A stretch of DNA of 64,000 nt, from positions 1,054,001-1,118,000 of the forward strand of contig OZ241334.1 in assembly GCA_965200035.1 (NCBI GenBank), read 5' to 3'. Below are positions 18,595 through 27,270 of the stretch, one piece after another (within the stretch, counting starts at the first letter, position 1; each line of letters begins with the position of its first letter). The translations under genes were made by a program, and so were the position numbers. Source of the DNA: UBA1952 sp965200035. GTDB taxonomy: Bacteria > Bacteroidota > Bacteroidia > Chitinophagales > Chitinophagaceae. The notes beneath the pieces were generated by a model. The model searched no databases and was not told the DNA's origin. It saw nothing but the letters and a program-made list of their open reading frames with translations.

Positions 18595-19332
18595 ATGAAA
18601 AACTTAAAATTCATTTTGATATTCTGTTGCCTCTTTACATCAGCACCAGATCTGTACGCCCAGTTTGGATTTAATGTTGTCCCCGTAACCTCAGCTAAGA
18701 AGAATCGTCGTGTGGCGTATGATATCGCCGTTACTGATGATAAGGGTCACACGGAAACTATCAAAGCAAACGACAGGGTTGACATCGTTCAAAGCAGTGG
18801 CGATAATTACCGACTCAAGGTTAGAAGCCAGGCAGATAGTAAAACAGATCGACGAGTAAACAATAATGCGCAGCGTTATTATGACAGTCCAAAATTTATG
18901 GTCGATGATAATACGGACCCAAAGCGATTTAGCCCAACGGTTGGAACATCGATCTATCCCTTTAAATACCGCCCTCAATCGGGGAAGTTTGAAAAATCAT
19001 TTACACTGTCGGCGCTTGGTGGTACGAATATCCGTCTTGGTTCAGCTGATAGCAAAAGCTCGCTTGCAATTCTTTTGGGTGTAGGTGCGAGTTCTGTGAC
19101 GGTACGCCCGGATGATGTAGATACCGCAGCCAAAATCACAGAAAGCAAAGACTTAGGGGCGCTTACGTTTTCCTTAAACGTCATTTATTCCTGGGATTTT
19201 CTACAGATAGGAGTTAGCACAGGATTTGATCACCTTTTTGATAACGAGCATACCAATTGGACCTACCAGGACCGAGGCTGGTTAAGCTTTGGCATTGGCC
19301 TCAATCTCTTCAAGGCCAGCGACGGGAATTAA
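18595..19332 (+). CDS. Exported beta-rich protein, outer-membrane barrel candidate
   Basis: The start at 18595 gives a signal peptide (MKNLKFILIFCCLFTSAP..., cut near YAQ at about residue 23). The mature part has an SH3-like first half (about 25-125) and a second half (about 140-245) of alternating beta strands (SLAILLGVGASSVTVRP, ALTFSLNVIYSWDFLQIGVSTGF, WLSFGIGLNLF). This looks like a small outer-membrane barrel. The family is not recognised. It sits 110 bp after the M15 gene in the same direction and 81 bp before the next one, consistent with a cargo operon. Confidence 0.6.
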   Translation: MKNLKFILIFCCLFTSAPDLYAQFGFNVVPVTSAKKNRRVAYDIAVTDDKGHTETIKANDRVDIVQSSGDNYRLKVRSQADSKTDRRVNNNAQRYYDSPKFMVDDNTDPKRFSPTVGTSIYPFKYRPQSGKFEKSFTLSALGGTNIRLGSADSKSSLAILLGVGASSVTVRPDDVDTAAKITESKDLGALTFSLNVIYSWDFLQIGVSTGFDHLFDNEHTNWTYQDRGWLSFGIGLNLFKASDGN

Positions 19333-19413
19333 GTGGCGCTCTAGTTAACTATCTCTTTTAAATCCTTGATTCGAATCACCACATATTACATTATTACTCT
19401 ACAAACTACAAAC

Positions 19414-20028
19414 ATGAACAAACTGATTTTACTTTTTTTGACTGTGGTCTTCGTCGCGGCGTCAACACGTGTAGGGGCTCAATCTTCTAAACTAACCGTG
19501 GTCGTGCATTCAGTAGAAGGCTACGGCACGTACAAGGCGTTTGCATTAAAAGCTGCGAGCGCTTTAGAGACGGTGCTCAACTCCCCTGAGTTTAAAAGCA
19601 AAGTTTTAAACTCCACGTTTATCAAAACCAAGGGTTTGACCAATGAAGAGCTTTACAAGCGAATCATGCAGGCTCATGAAGAATCTGGCGAAGGGGGACA
19701 AGATGGGGTTGTCGATTTAAGAGTTAGGACACTACGTTTGACAGGTGACGAATCTGATTGGACCGATGACTGCCAAGGATCGACAATTGGGGTTGATGGC
19801 GCAGGAGATGGTGTGACTGCTATTTGTCCAAATGTGCTTGCGTATTGGGCTGCCAAAAATGACGTGGCAGACCTAGCGGCTCACTACGCCCATGAATACA
19901 TGCACATCCTGGGTTTCGATCATTACAATCGTTTGAGGGGGCAAAGTTGGAGAGAGCGCACGTTCGTATATATGATCGGAAACATCGTCGCCGAACTCAT
20001 CAAAAATGGCGTCGGAGGTAGCAGTTAG
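19414..20028 (+). CDS. Secreted zincin (HExxHxxGxxH metallopeptidase)
   Basis: 204 residues from the ATG at 19414, which gives a clean signal peptide (MNKLILLFLTVVFVAAS..., about 1-22). The motif HEYMHILGFDH (about residues 160-170) carries the three His ligands and the Gly of metzincins. The short length suggests a minimal catalytic domain. The Met-turn is not obvious, so the family within the zincins is not assigned. The protein would act in the periplasm or outside. It is the second peptidase of this short cluster, after the M15 enzyme. Confidence 0.7.
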   Translation: MNKLILLFLTVVFVAASTRVGAQSSKLTVVVHSVEGYGTYKAFALKAASALETVLNSPEFKSKVLNSTFIKTKGLTNEELYKRIMQAHEESGEGGQDGVVDLRVRTLRLTGDESDWTDDCQGSTIGVDGAGDGVTAICPNVLAYWAAKNDVADLAAHYAHEYMHILGFDHYNRLRGQSWRERTFVYMIGNIVAELIKNGVGGSS

Positions 20029-20175
20029 GAAAGGCCCTATCAAGGGTTATGCCTGGTCTCGGCGTATGAGGCCATTATTTACAGCCAAAAGGACTCTGGG
20101 GAATAACTTAGACGCAATCGAGTCTAAATTATTCCCCTTGTTTTATCATCATCACTACACCACTAATTTTAAACT

Positions 20176-20442
20176 ATGGCGAGACTTGTCAATCTAAGTA
20201 TCATAGGGGTTGAAGGCGATCCAAATCAAAAGCAAGCACAGAACGATAAAGCCGTAACTACGGAAGAATTAAAACAGATGATGGGCTTTGAACACTGGAA
20301 TGAAAGCGAGCTAAAACACTTCTTAGACTCGATTCGCATTTTTACCGAGCTGGCTTATGGCGCTTGGGCAAGACAATCCTTAGCTGAATCAACTACAACA
20401 CAAATCCTACCGCAAAGCAATCCGCACCAAAAAGCCGCTTAA
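20176..20442 (+). CDS. Hypothetical small protein (88 aa) before the recombinase
   Basis: A soluble, mostly helical 88-residue protein (MARLVNLSIIGVEG..., then an acidic helical part KAVTTEELKQMMGF). It ends 5 bp before the serine recombinase gene and is probably co-transcribed with it. This position is often taken by small partners or directionality factors of large serine recombinases, but the sequence does not prove that role. Confidence 0.55.
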   Translation: MARLVNLSIIGVEGDPNQKQAQNDKAVTTEELKQMMGFEHWNESELKHFLDSIRIFTELAYGAWARQSLAESTTTQILPQSNPHQKAA

Positions 20443-20447
20443 TATCT

Positions 20448-22103
20448 ATGACTCGTACGATACCTGTAAACTCAAAGAATTCAAACAATGCCGTTCTTTT
20501 TGATCAATTTGGTAAGGGGACACGGAAAATCAAAGCCGTAACTCACAATTGCGTCATCTACACCCGTGTCTCGACCAAAGAGCAGGCTGATAACAATATG
20601 AGTCTGGAAACACAGCGTAAAGCTTGTGAGCAGTTTGCCGAGAAGCAAGGCTATGTCATCATGGGATACTTCGGCGGTACCTATGAAAGTGCCAAAACCG
20701 ATGAACGGAAGCAATTCAATGCAATGTTGTCTTTCGTAAAGAAAGCAAAAGCGAAAGTATCTGCGATCATTGTCTATTCTGTCGACAGGTTTAGTCGTTC
20801 AGGTGGTAATGCTATCTATATCACTGAGCAGCTCAAGAAGCAAGGCATAATCGTTTCGGCGGTGACACAGCCAACAGACGCGACAACAGCTAGTGGATCT
20901 CTACAGCAAAACATCCAATTCATCTTCTCCGAGTATGACAACCAGCTACGCAGAGAGAAGTGTATGGCAGGGATGAAGGAAAAGTTACTTTCTGGTGGTT
21001 GGGTAGGGCGTACGCCGATAGGCTACGATATCATACACCGTGATGGGAAAAAGGAAATCGTGTTAAACACTAAGGGTAAGCTCATTCGTAAGGCCTTCGG
21101 CTGGCGTGCTCAAGGCATGAGTAACGAAGATGTTCGTTTAAAGCTAGTCGTTAATGGCTGGAAAGTGGCCAACCAGCGGGTCTCTGATTTCTTACGCAAC
21201 CCTTTCTACTGTGGCCTGATCGCCCACAGCGCTCTTGAAGGGAAGCTAGTTGATGGACACCATGAGAAGGCAGTTTCAAAAGAGCTATTTCTTCAGGTGA
21301 ATGGTTTGCTTGCAAAAAATGCACACGGCTACTCACTTAAACCGGATAATGAAGAAGTGCCGTTGAAGAAATTTGTCCGCTGCTCTGAATGCGATAAACC
21401 GCTTACCGGTTATCGCGCTAAGAAGAACCAGCAGTTCTATTACAAATGCAGCACGGTTGGCTGCAAGTGCAATAGGCGAGCGGCAGACATGCATCAAAGC
21501 TTCAAAAAGCTAATTGCACCATATCAGATTAAGATCGATGAGATAATGCAACAAATAATCGAGCGGCAGATGATTGAAACCTATCACAAGCTCAATGCCG
21601 ACAAAGCGGCTGCAAAGGAAGAACTGAAAAAGCGCATAGCCGAAATTGAAAATAAGATGGAACGTCTGGAAGAGCGTTACATCTTGGAGGAGATCAATTC
21701 CGAGATGTTCGGGAAATACAGTGGAAAGTTTCTCGTTGAGAAGAAAGAGTTGGAAGTTGAAATCGCAAAAACTGGAAATACTTTATCGAACCTGAAAAAA
21801 TGCGTCCAAAAGTGCTTCGAATATGCCTCGAAACTCGCGCCACTGTGGGATTTGGGCGATTATGGAGAGAAGATGCAACTACAATACCTTCTGTTTCCTG
21901 ATGGAATAACCTACGAGCGCAAAAATGACACTTATCGAACCGGTCGAATAAATTCAGTATTCAGCTATATGGCAAGCCTGGCCGAAGTTTTAGAGCATAA
22001 AAAAAAAGCGGGAAAACCGATTGTAAAATCAATTTCCCCGCGTGGGTGGAAGCACACGGGTTCGAACCGCGGACCCTCTGCTTGTAAGGCAGATGATTTT
22101 TGA
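20448..22103 (+). CDS. Large serine recombinase
   Basis: 551 residues. The N-terminal resolvase domain starts at about residue 36 (CVIYTRVSTKEQ, with the catalytic Ser in RVST). It is followed by the recombinase domain (GGWVGRTPIGYDI..., about 183-290), a zinc-ribbon with CSECDKPLTGY (about 310) plus paired Cys at about 333-340, and a coiled coil (about 380-450). Such enzymes integrate and excise mobile elements. The last ~35 codons run through a minus-strand terminator and an antisense tRNA-Val 3' half (GWKHTGSNRGPSACKADDF), so the stop at 22103 is fixed by the attachment-site sequence. The gene probably marks the right end of the 15.2-22 kb island. Confidence 0.92.
   Translation: MTRTIPVNSKNSNNAVLFDQFGKGTRKIKAVTHNCVIYTRVSTKEQADNNMSLETQRKACEQFAEKQGYVIMGYFGGTYESAKTDERKQFNAMLSFVKKAKAKVSAIIVYSVDRFSRSGGNAIYITEQLKKQGIIVSAVTQPTDATTASGSLQQNIQFIFSEYDNQLRREKCMAGMKEKLLSGGWVGRTPIGYDIIHRDGKKEIVLNTKGKLIRKAFGWRAQGMSNEDVRLKLVVNGWKVANQRVSDFLRNPFYCGLIAHSALEGKLVDGHHEKAVSKELFLQVNGLLAKNAHGYSLKPDNEEVPLKKFVRCSECDKPLTGYRAKKNQQFYYKCSTVGCKCNRRAADMHQSFKKLIAPYQIKIDEIMQQIIERQMIETYHKLNADKAAAKEELKKRIAEIENKMERLEERYILEEINSEMFGKYSGKFLVEKKELEVEIAKTGNTLSNLKKCVQKCFEYASKLAPLWDLGDYGEKMQLQYLLFPDGITYERKNDTYRTGRINSVFSYMASLAEVLEHKKKAGKPIVKSISPRGWKHTGSNRGPSACKADDF
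21999..22041 (-). terminator. Terminator behind the tRNA-Val fragment
   Basis: Arms 22008-22016 (GCGGGAAAA) and 22033-22041 (TTTCCCCGC) form a stem followed, on the minus strand, by a run of nine T. It lies just 3' of the tRNA-Val fragment and inside the recombinase reading frame. Confidence 0.8.
22044..22093 (-). tRNA. Displaced 3' half of tRNA-Val(TAC), probable attachment site
   Basis: On the minus strand one sees an anticodon stem-loop with loop CTTACAA (anticodon TAC) and stem TCTGC/GCAGA. A 5-nt variable region, a T-arm (CGCGG-TTCGAAC-CCGTG) and the acceptor 3' strand TGCTTCC plus A follow. The 5' half (D-arm, acceptor 5' strand) is missing and is replaced by AT-rich DNA at 22094 onward. 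It is therefore not a functional tRNA but the kind of partial gene left by integration at a tRNA 3' end. Confidence 0.8.
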
Positions 22104-22194
22104 TTTAATATGATTTGATATAATCTTATAGTTGTTTACATTCAGCATAATAATTACAAATCAGATTATACTGATCCATATCAAACCTTATCCT

Positions 22195-22227
22195 GTGTGC
22201 AAATGGTGTGCAAATGGTGTGCAAATT
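22195..22227 (+). repeat. Three 11-bp tandem repeats upstream of the tyrosine integrase
   Basis: GTGTGCAAATG, GTGTGCAAATG and GTGTGCAAATT follow each other without gaps 18 bp before the integrase start. Such short direct repeats are the usual form of integrase arm-binding sites. Two copies occur again at 56962-56983. Confidence 0.8.
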
Positions 22228-22244
22228 TGCCTTACTTTTAATGC

Positions 22245-23540
22245 ATGGGAACGAATGCTTTTCTTGCTTTGGACACACGGTATAAATCGCAGGATGGAAC
22301 TTATCCGGTCGTTGTACGACTTACCCGCGATAGAAGAAATATACCTATTCCAACAGGCGAGCGGTTACGTGAGAAAGATTGGGATGACCACAAACGGGAA
22401 GTCAAAAACAGCTATACCAGCATCACCTCCGTCACGCGTCTGAACAACCTGCTACAAACGAAGCGGAAGACAGCAAGAGATATCATCCTAAAGCTGGAGG
22501 AAGATGGGAAAGCGGATACAATGTCCCTCGCCGATATCAAGCAATGCATCGTTCAACAAAATACTTCCGGCTCTTTCATCAAATATACCGATGAGCTGGT
22601 AACGGATTTGCGCAGGGCAAAGCGGTTCGGCACAGCTCGGTGGTATGAAGGGACGCTTAGTATTCTGAAAGACCTTATCAACGGCAACGACAAGCACGCA
22701 AATGATGGCAAATCCAAGGACAATAAACAGACGCTCTATAAGGGTAAGGATTTAAAGTTTAAGGAGATTACCTACAAATTCCTGATGAAGTTTGAGACGC
22801 GGCATTATGAAGATGGAAATGTGGCCAATAGCCTATCTGCCTATATGCGTGCGATCCGCGCTATCTACAATAAGGCAATCAAAGCCGGACTTGCAGACAA
22901 AGAGGATTATCCTTTCGATCATTATAAGATCAAAGGGGAAGAAACCCGTAAGCTCGCTTTGGAATGGCCATTACTGGAAAAGATTCTCAAGGCCGATCTC
23001 TCGCCGGAGGATGAGGGATACACTACGCGGAATTATTTCGTAGCGTCCTATATGATGTGCGGAATGAGTTTTATTGACCTGGCCTATTTAGCAAAAGAAA
23101 ATATCGTCAACGGGCGCATTCAATACCGCAGGCAAAAGACGAGTAGGCTTTATGATATCAAGATAACGCCAGCGTTACAGGAAATCCTTTCCTGCTACGT
23201 CACCTCACATCCCGATTCCTCTTTTGTCTTCCCGATCATCCGAAGAAGGACATCCGAAGAACAAGATAAAGATGTGCTCTACGAGCGGAAGAAATATAAT
23301 AAGCAGCTCAAAGCATTGGCCATAGCTTTAGACATACCGCCGGAGCTTATGAAAAACATGACGAGCAAGGTCATCCGGCATTCGTTTGCTACGCAGGCAA
23401 GGCTTTTGGGCGTCCCGGTCGATGTGATTAAAGAGATGCTTGGTCATTCCAGCATTAAGACCACGGAAATTTATCTTAGCAGTCTGCCGACATACACGCT
23501 TGACGACTATAATGCGCAAGTCACTGGCACAATTGGCTAG
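22245..23540 (+). CDS. Tyrosine recombinase / integrase
   Basis: 431 residues of the Bacteroidota mobile-element type. It has an N-terminal arm-binding domain (FLALDTRYKSQDGTYPVVVRLT), a SAM-like core-binding domain (about 110-220) and a catalytic domain. The catalytic motif is visible as KVIRHSFATQARLLG (His and Arg), then LGHSSIKTTEIYLS with the Tyr nucleophile (about residue 410). The first Arg of the pentad is not obvious in the RK-rich region around 225-260. It ends 23 bp before a tRNA-Leu 3' fragment, the arrangement expected for an integrase next to its attachment site. Its start follows three 11-bp direct repeats. Confidence 0.93.
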   Translation: MGTNAFLALDTRYKSQDGTYPVVVRLTRDRRNIPIPTGERLREKDWDDHKREVKNSYTSITSVTRLNNLLQTKRKTARDIILKLEEDGKADTMSLADIKQCIVQQNTSGSFIKYTDELVTDLRRAKRFGTARWYEGTLSILKDLINGNDKHANDGKSKDNKQTLYKGKDLKFKEITYKFLMKFETRHYEDGNVANSLSAYMRAIRAIYNKAIKAGLADKEDYPFDHYKIKGEETRKLALEWPLLEKILKADLSPEDEGYTTRNYFVASYMMCGMSFIDLAYLAKENIVNGRIQYRRQKTSRLYDIKITPALQEILSCYVTSHPDSSFVFPIIRRRTSEEQDKDVLYERKKYNKQLKALAIALDIPPELMKNMTSKVIRHSFATQARLLGVPVDVIKEMLGHSSIKTTEIYLSSLPTYTLDDYNAQVTGTIG

Positions 23541-23562
23541 ACCCTCATCGGGGTAATATAGA

Positions 23563-23618
23563 CAAGACTTAGAATCTAGCGCCGCAAGGCATGGGGCTCA
23601 AGTCCCTTCGCCCGCACA
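23563..23618 (+). tRNA. Displaced 3' half of tRNA-Leu(TAG), probable attachment site
   Basis: It contains the anticodon loop CTTAGAA (anticodon TAG), a class II long variable arm (CGCCGCAAGGCAT), a T-loop CTCAAGT and the acceptor end CGCCCGCACA. The D-arm and 5' acceptor strand are missing. The 3' end of tRNA-Leu is a known target of Bacteroidota elements such as NBU1. A strong terminator follows. Confidence 0.8.
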
Positions 23619-23624
23619 GATGAC

Positions 23625-23657
23625 GCAGCTACGAGTCTCAGCTTGTAGCTGCTTTTT
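23625..23657 (+). terminator. Terminator behind the tRNA-Leu fragment
   Basis: Perfect 8-bp arms GCAGCTAC (23625-23632) and GTAGCTGC (23645-23652) are followed by TTTTT. This indicates that the DNA to the right is the original downstream flank of the tRNA-Leu gene. Confidence 0.88.
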
Positions 23658-23848
23658 CTTTACAACTATTCTACAACAAATGACTGTGTATGACAGCTGC
23701 AATAGAGCTATAATATCCGGGATAGTTAACCACATCGGCTGAGCAGTATGAAGTCCGGTAAGACGAAAGAGAAAATCCGCAATTGGCTGCGCATGATAGG
23801 CTAAAAGGCCAAGTAGCAGCATCGTATGCAATTTCTTACTTTACACGC

Positions 23849-25585
23849 TTGAAACATACCAAAAAACTTGGCGAGCTGGCCGCAACAGCGATCTGCGGCA
23901 ATGACATCACCTCATCGTGCCTGTATGTATCGGCGCTGGCGGTTGTCTATGCCGGCCAGTGGGCATGGCTGGCGCTGCTGCTGGTTGCCGGCGTCCTGTT
24001 TCTGTTTCGTAAAATATATGGCGAAGTGGTGGGCGCGCTGCCGCTCAACGGTGGGGCTTACAACGTACTGCTCAATACTACGGCGAAAAGCAGTGCCTCG
24101 GTGGCCGCCTGCCTGACCATTCTTTCCTATATGGCCACGGCAGTAATTTCCGCCAGCGAGGCGATGCAATACCTGCACAGCCTTGTGCCTGCGCTGAACG
24201 TCTGGCTGGCCACGGCAGCCTTGCTGACGGTCTTCCTGCTGCTGGTCTCATCTGGCATCAGCGAGTCCGCCATTGTCGCGGTTGTCATCTTTATCGTTCA
24301 CCTCACCGCCATGCTGGCGCTCATCGGCAGCGGTATCTGGTATGTGTTCGTGCACGGGCTGCATGCGGCATCGCTGAATTTTCACGCACCGCTGAAGGGC
24401 GGGTTTTTCGTGGCCCTGTTTCTAGGCTTCAGCACGGCCATGCTCGGCATATCAGGCTTCGAGAGCTCGGCCAATTTCGTGGAAGAGCAGCAGAAAGGTG
24501 TCTTTGTCAAAACATTGCGCAATATGTGGATTGCCGTGTCGGTGATCAACCCGCTGATGGCGCTTACAGCGATAGCGCTCATGCCTATCTCAACAATTGT
24601 GGCACATCAGGAAGCCCTACTTTCGGATATGGGCGCGCAGACGGGCGGACGCTGGCTGGCCACTTTTATCTCCATAGATGCCGTACTGGTGCTGAGCGGT
24701 GCTGTCCTTACCTCCTATGTTGGTGTGGCCGGTCTTATCCGCCGCATGACGCTTGACCGCATCCTGCCGCAGTTCCTGCTGAAGGAAAACAAACGGGGCA
24801 GCTCGCCGCGTATCCTGCTTTTGTTTTACCTGCTGTGCCTTTCCGTGCTCCTCATCACCAGGGGGGCGCTCGGACCGCTGGCCGGGGTTTACACGATTGC
24901 GTTTCTGCTGGTGATGGTCTATTTCGCTGTGGGCAATCTGCTGCTAAAAATAAAGCGAGCGCGGCTGCCAAGGCCGCAGCATGCATCAGTAACTGTGGTA
25001 GCACTGGCGATCGTGGCCATTGGTGCCGCGCTGTACGGAAATGTATCGGTGCATCCGGAATATCTGTTCATGTTCCTTCAGTACTTTATTCCTTCGGTGC
25101 TGGTGATATTCGCGCTGTTGGCCCGCAAGGCGATCCTGATGTACCTGCTCCGGGCGATCGGTAGCTTTTTTAAAATATTCCAGCGGCTGTCGGTGGTGAG
25201 CCGGCTGCACATCCGGCGGACTCTTCGGCAGCTGGAAGGCCAGGAATTTGTTTATTTCACTAAAGGTGAGGACATATCCATTTTGAACAAGGTGATGATC
25301 TATGTGCAGGAAAATGAGATTACGCGTAAGCTCAAAATCGTAACGGTGCTGCCCGGCCATGCGGAGGTATCGCCGGATTTCATGCGCGACTTTGAGGTGC
25401 TGGACCGTGCTTATCCGGACATCAAGATCGAGTACGTGCAGCTACATGGTGTATTCGGTCCGGAAATCATTCAGCGGCTATGCCGGGAATGGAATGTCCC
25501 CGTCAATTTCATGTTCATCTCATCGCCCAGCGGGCATTTTACTCACCACGTATCCGATCTGGGCGGTGTACGGGTGATAGTGTAG
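23849..25585 (+). CDS. APC-superfamily amino acid/polyamine permease
   Basis: About 578 residues from a TTG at 23849 (LKHTKKLGELAATAICGNDITSS...). An upstream TTG at 23783 is also possible, and no ATG is available. About 12 membrane segments are visible in the first 430 residues. The first contains the APC-family substrate-loop pattern GNDITSSCLYV, followed by GEVVGALPLNGGAYN and GFESSANFVEEQ. The C-terminal 120 residues are soluble (FVYFTKGEDISIL...), an extension resembling a regulatory domain. It probably imports an amino acid or similar solute, but the substrate cannot be read from the sequence. The odd start lies close to the tRNA-Leu junction. Confidence 0.85.
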   Translation: MKHTKKLGELAATAICGNDITSSCLYVSALAVVYAGQWAWLALLLVAGVLFLFRKIYGEVVGALPLNGGAYNVLLNTTAKSSASVAACLTILSYMATAVISASEAMQYLHSLVPALNVWLATAALLTVFLLLVSSGISESAIVAVVIFIVHLTAMLALIGSGIWYVFVHGLHAASLNFHAPLKGGFFVALFLGFSTAMLGISGFESSANFVEEQQKGVFVKTLRNMWIAVSVINPLMALTAIALMPISTIVAHQEALLSDMGAQTGGRWLATFISIDAVLVLSGAVLTSYVGVAGLIRRMTLDRILPQFLLKENKRGSSPRILLLFYLLCLSVLLITRGALGPLAGVYTIAFLLVMVYFAVGNLLLKIKRARLPRPQHASVTVVALAIVAIGAALYGNVSVHPEYLFMFLQYFIPSVLVIFALLARKAILMYLLRAIGSFFKIFQRLSVVSRLHIRRTLRQLEGQEFVYFTKGEDISILNKVMIYVQENEITRKLKIVTVLPGHAEVSPDFMRDFEVLDRAYPDIKIEYVQLHGVFGPEIIQRLCREWNVPVNFMFISSPSGHFTHHVSDLGGVRVIV

Positions 25586-25615
25586 ACATATCTTTATTAA
25601 GAAAAATAAATTATT

Positions 25616-25942
25616 ATGATGACAGATGGTCGTATTGACAAGTGGGTCGCTGACTACAAAGAGTTAGCAGAGGATATTATCTCCAAACAGGTTGAGGCCA
25701 TGCAGGATGAATTTCCCGATGAGCATTTTCCCGTGCGCCCGCCATACCGAAAAGCCATGTACCACCGGCTGATGGTGATTGTCGCGGAGCTGAATAACAA
25801 GATGAATGAGCTGCTGGAAGAATCGCCGGATGATACGGACGCTGTGCTCAGGAAACAGCTGATGGCGCTCCAGGAAGGCTATGAGCAGGACTTTATCCGT
25901 AAGGTCCGTAAGGAAGCCGGTAAAAATAATCCTTCAGAATGA
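25616..25942 (+). CDS. Hypothetical soluble protein (108 aa)
   Basis: A small acidic, helical protein (RIDKWVADYKELAEDIISKQVEAMQDEFP). It has no recognised domain, signal or membrane segment. The stop overlaps the start of the HPP gene by 4 bp (25939-25942), so it belongs to the same operon. It starts 31 bp after the permease. Confidence 0.65.
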   Translation: MMTDGRIDKWVADYKELAEDIISKQVEAMQDEFPDEHFPVRPPYRKAMYHRLMVIVAELNNKMNELLEESPDDTDAVLRKQLMALQEGYEQDFIRKVRKEAGKNNPSE

Positions 25943-26436
25943 GACGACGCTATGATCTGACCACCGAACTCACGCTGGCGTTATTGCCGACACTAACCAT
26001 GGGTGCTGTGCTCTTTCTTCTGGAACGCTACAGCCGGCAGCATCTGCTCTTTGCTTCGCTGGCATCAAGCGCCTTTCTGATCTACCTGAATCCCCAACAC
26101 CCCACCAACAGCATTAAAACACTGAGCATCGCGCAAATATCGGCTGCTGTAATCGGCTTTGCCACGGTGCGGCTCATAGGGCCGGGTTATGCTTCAGCGA
26201 TGACAGGCATGGTGCTGGCGATTGCCGTCATGCTGCTGCTGGATGTGATGCATCCGCCGGCGGTATCCACAGCGCTCACCTTTGCCTTTGAGCGGGGCAA
26301 GACGCTGCCATTGTTTCTGATTGCGGTCGGATTGATGGTCGTCCTGCTTGTTCTGCAAAGGGTCTCGCTCTGGCTCATCAACCGCTATACAAATGCTCAC
26401 CCTGATAACGCTAAACCTGATGCACCCATCTCCTGA
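25939..26436 (+). CDS. HPP-family membrane protein
   Basis: 165 residues with four or more hydrophobic segments and the family hallmark MHPPA (about residues 94-98, in LLLDVMHPPAVSTAL). NPQHPTNS, another conserved HPP-family segment, is also present (about 51-58). Some HPP proteins are linked to nitrite transport in chloroplasts and cyanobacteria, but that role should not be assumed here. It overlaps both the upstream 108-aa gene and the downstream DUF1622 gene, indicating tight translational coupling. Confidence 0.85.
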   Translation: MRRRYDLTTELTLALLPTLTMGAVLFLLERYSRQHLLFASLASSAFLIYLNPQHPTNSIKTLSIAQISAAVIGFATVRLIGPGYASAMTGMVLAIAVMLLLDVMHPPAVSTALTFAFERGKTLPLFLIAVGLMVVLLVLQRVSLWLINRYTNAHPDNAKPDAPIS

Positions 26437-26806
26437 TGTAGAAGCCTTTGTGCTCGCTTTTGTACACTGGCTGCGCCTGGCTGTGGAAATCATCGGAGCT
26501 TTTGCTATCGGCATCGGCTCGGTCATCTCGCTATGGCGCTTTGGCCGCGCGCTGATTACGCAGCAGGAAACCGATTTCAATGCCATCCGCCTGACCCTGG
26601 CACGCTACCTTGCCCTGGCGCTTGAATTCCAGTTGGGTGCGGATATTTTATCGACCGCCGTAGCGCCTAGCTGGCAGGAAATTGGCAAGCTGGGCGCCAT
26701 TGCCGTCATTAGAACAGGTCTTAACTTTTTCCTGAGCCGCGAAATGAAGGAAGAGCGCACCGTAAGCGAAGGCGAAAAAAATGTGGCTAAGAAGGCAAAA
26801 GAATAA
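26393..26806 (+). CDS. DUF1622-family membrane protein
   Basis: About 137 residues from the ATG at 26393 (an in-frame ATG at 26420 is an alternative). It has three hydrophobic segments and the DUF1622 pattern, with RLAVEIIGAFAIGIGSV followed by R...RYLALALEFQLGADIL and IRTGLNFFLSREM. The function of the family is unknown. It lies at the end of a three-gene membrane operon (25616-26806) and overlaps the HPP gene by more than 40 bp. Confidence 0.85.
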   Translation: MLTLITLNLMHPSPDVEAFVLAFVHWLRLAVEIIGAFAIGIGSVISLWRFGRALITQQETDFNAIRLTLARYLALALEFQLGADILSTAVAPSWQEIGKLGAIAVIRTGLNFFLSREMKEERTVSEGEKNVAKKAKE

Positions 26807-26819
26807 TGGCCGCCAGGGA

Positions 26820-27029
26820 CTATTTCTTTCGGCCAGCTACAACCAGCACCAGGCCAGCCACAGCAGCTACCCCACCGATCCAGACCGGCCAGCCTACATG
26901 ATGGGTCTCTTCTTTGTTGACCTCAAGCGGGCCGACATCCAATACTTTCTTTTCGGTCTTGAAGTTAAATCCCGAAATAGCCATCATGATGATGCCTGCA
27001 ACGAGCAGAATGATGCCAAAGATGCGCAT
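26820..27029 (-). CDS. DUF3185-like small membrane protein
   Basis: Starting at 27029 (MRIFGIILLVAGIIMMAISG) it has 69 residues with two transmembrane helices (about 2-22 and 45-66) joined by a polar loop with KKVLDVGPLEVNKEE. This matches the DUF3185-like small proteins found in stress operons. The longer reading frame up to 27089 lacks support. It is convergent with the DUF1622 gene, with 13 bp between the stops. Confidence 0.75.
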   Translation of the reverse strand: MRIFGIILLVAGIIMMAISGFNFKTEKKVLDVGPLEVNKEETHHVGWPVWIGGVAAVAGLVLVVAGRKK

Positions 27030-27270
27030 GGCTGTTTTTAAGAGACAGGCATAAAAATCGTGCAGACAAGCTATTAATTGTACAACCACCGTCTCAAAGC
27101 ACGGCCTTATAACGCCAAAAGATCAAATCATCCTGCCTACCGGTGTCTGCCCCAGTGCATATCCGGCAAAATATATTCCGCTGCAATGCTGTGGTCCCCT
27201 ATCAACCATGCTAGCCACCTAATTGCCCTATCTTTATTTCTGACCTTTGCCGCTCAATAAAGTAAGATTA

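Noticed and set aside
22044..23618. Complete tRNA-Val and tRNA-Leu genes
   Set aside because: The T-arm, anticodon and variable regions are good, but the 5' halves with D-arm and acceptor strand are absent in both, so only fragments are called.
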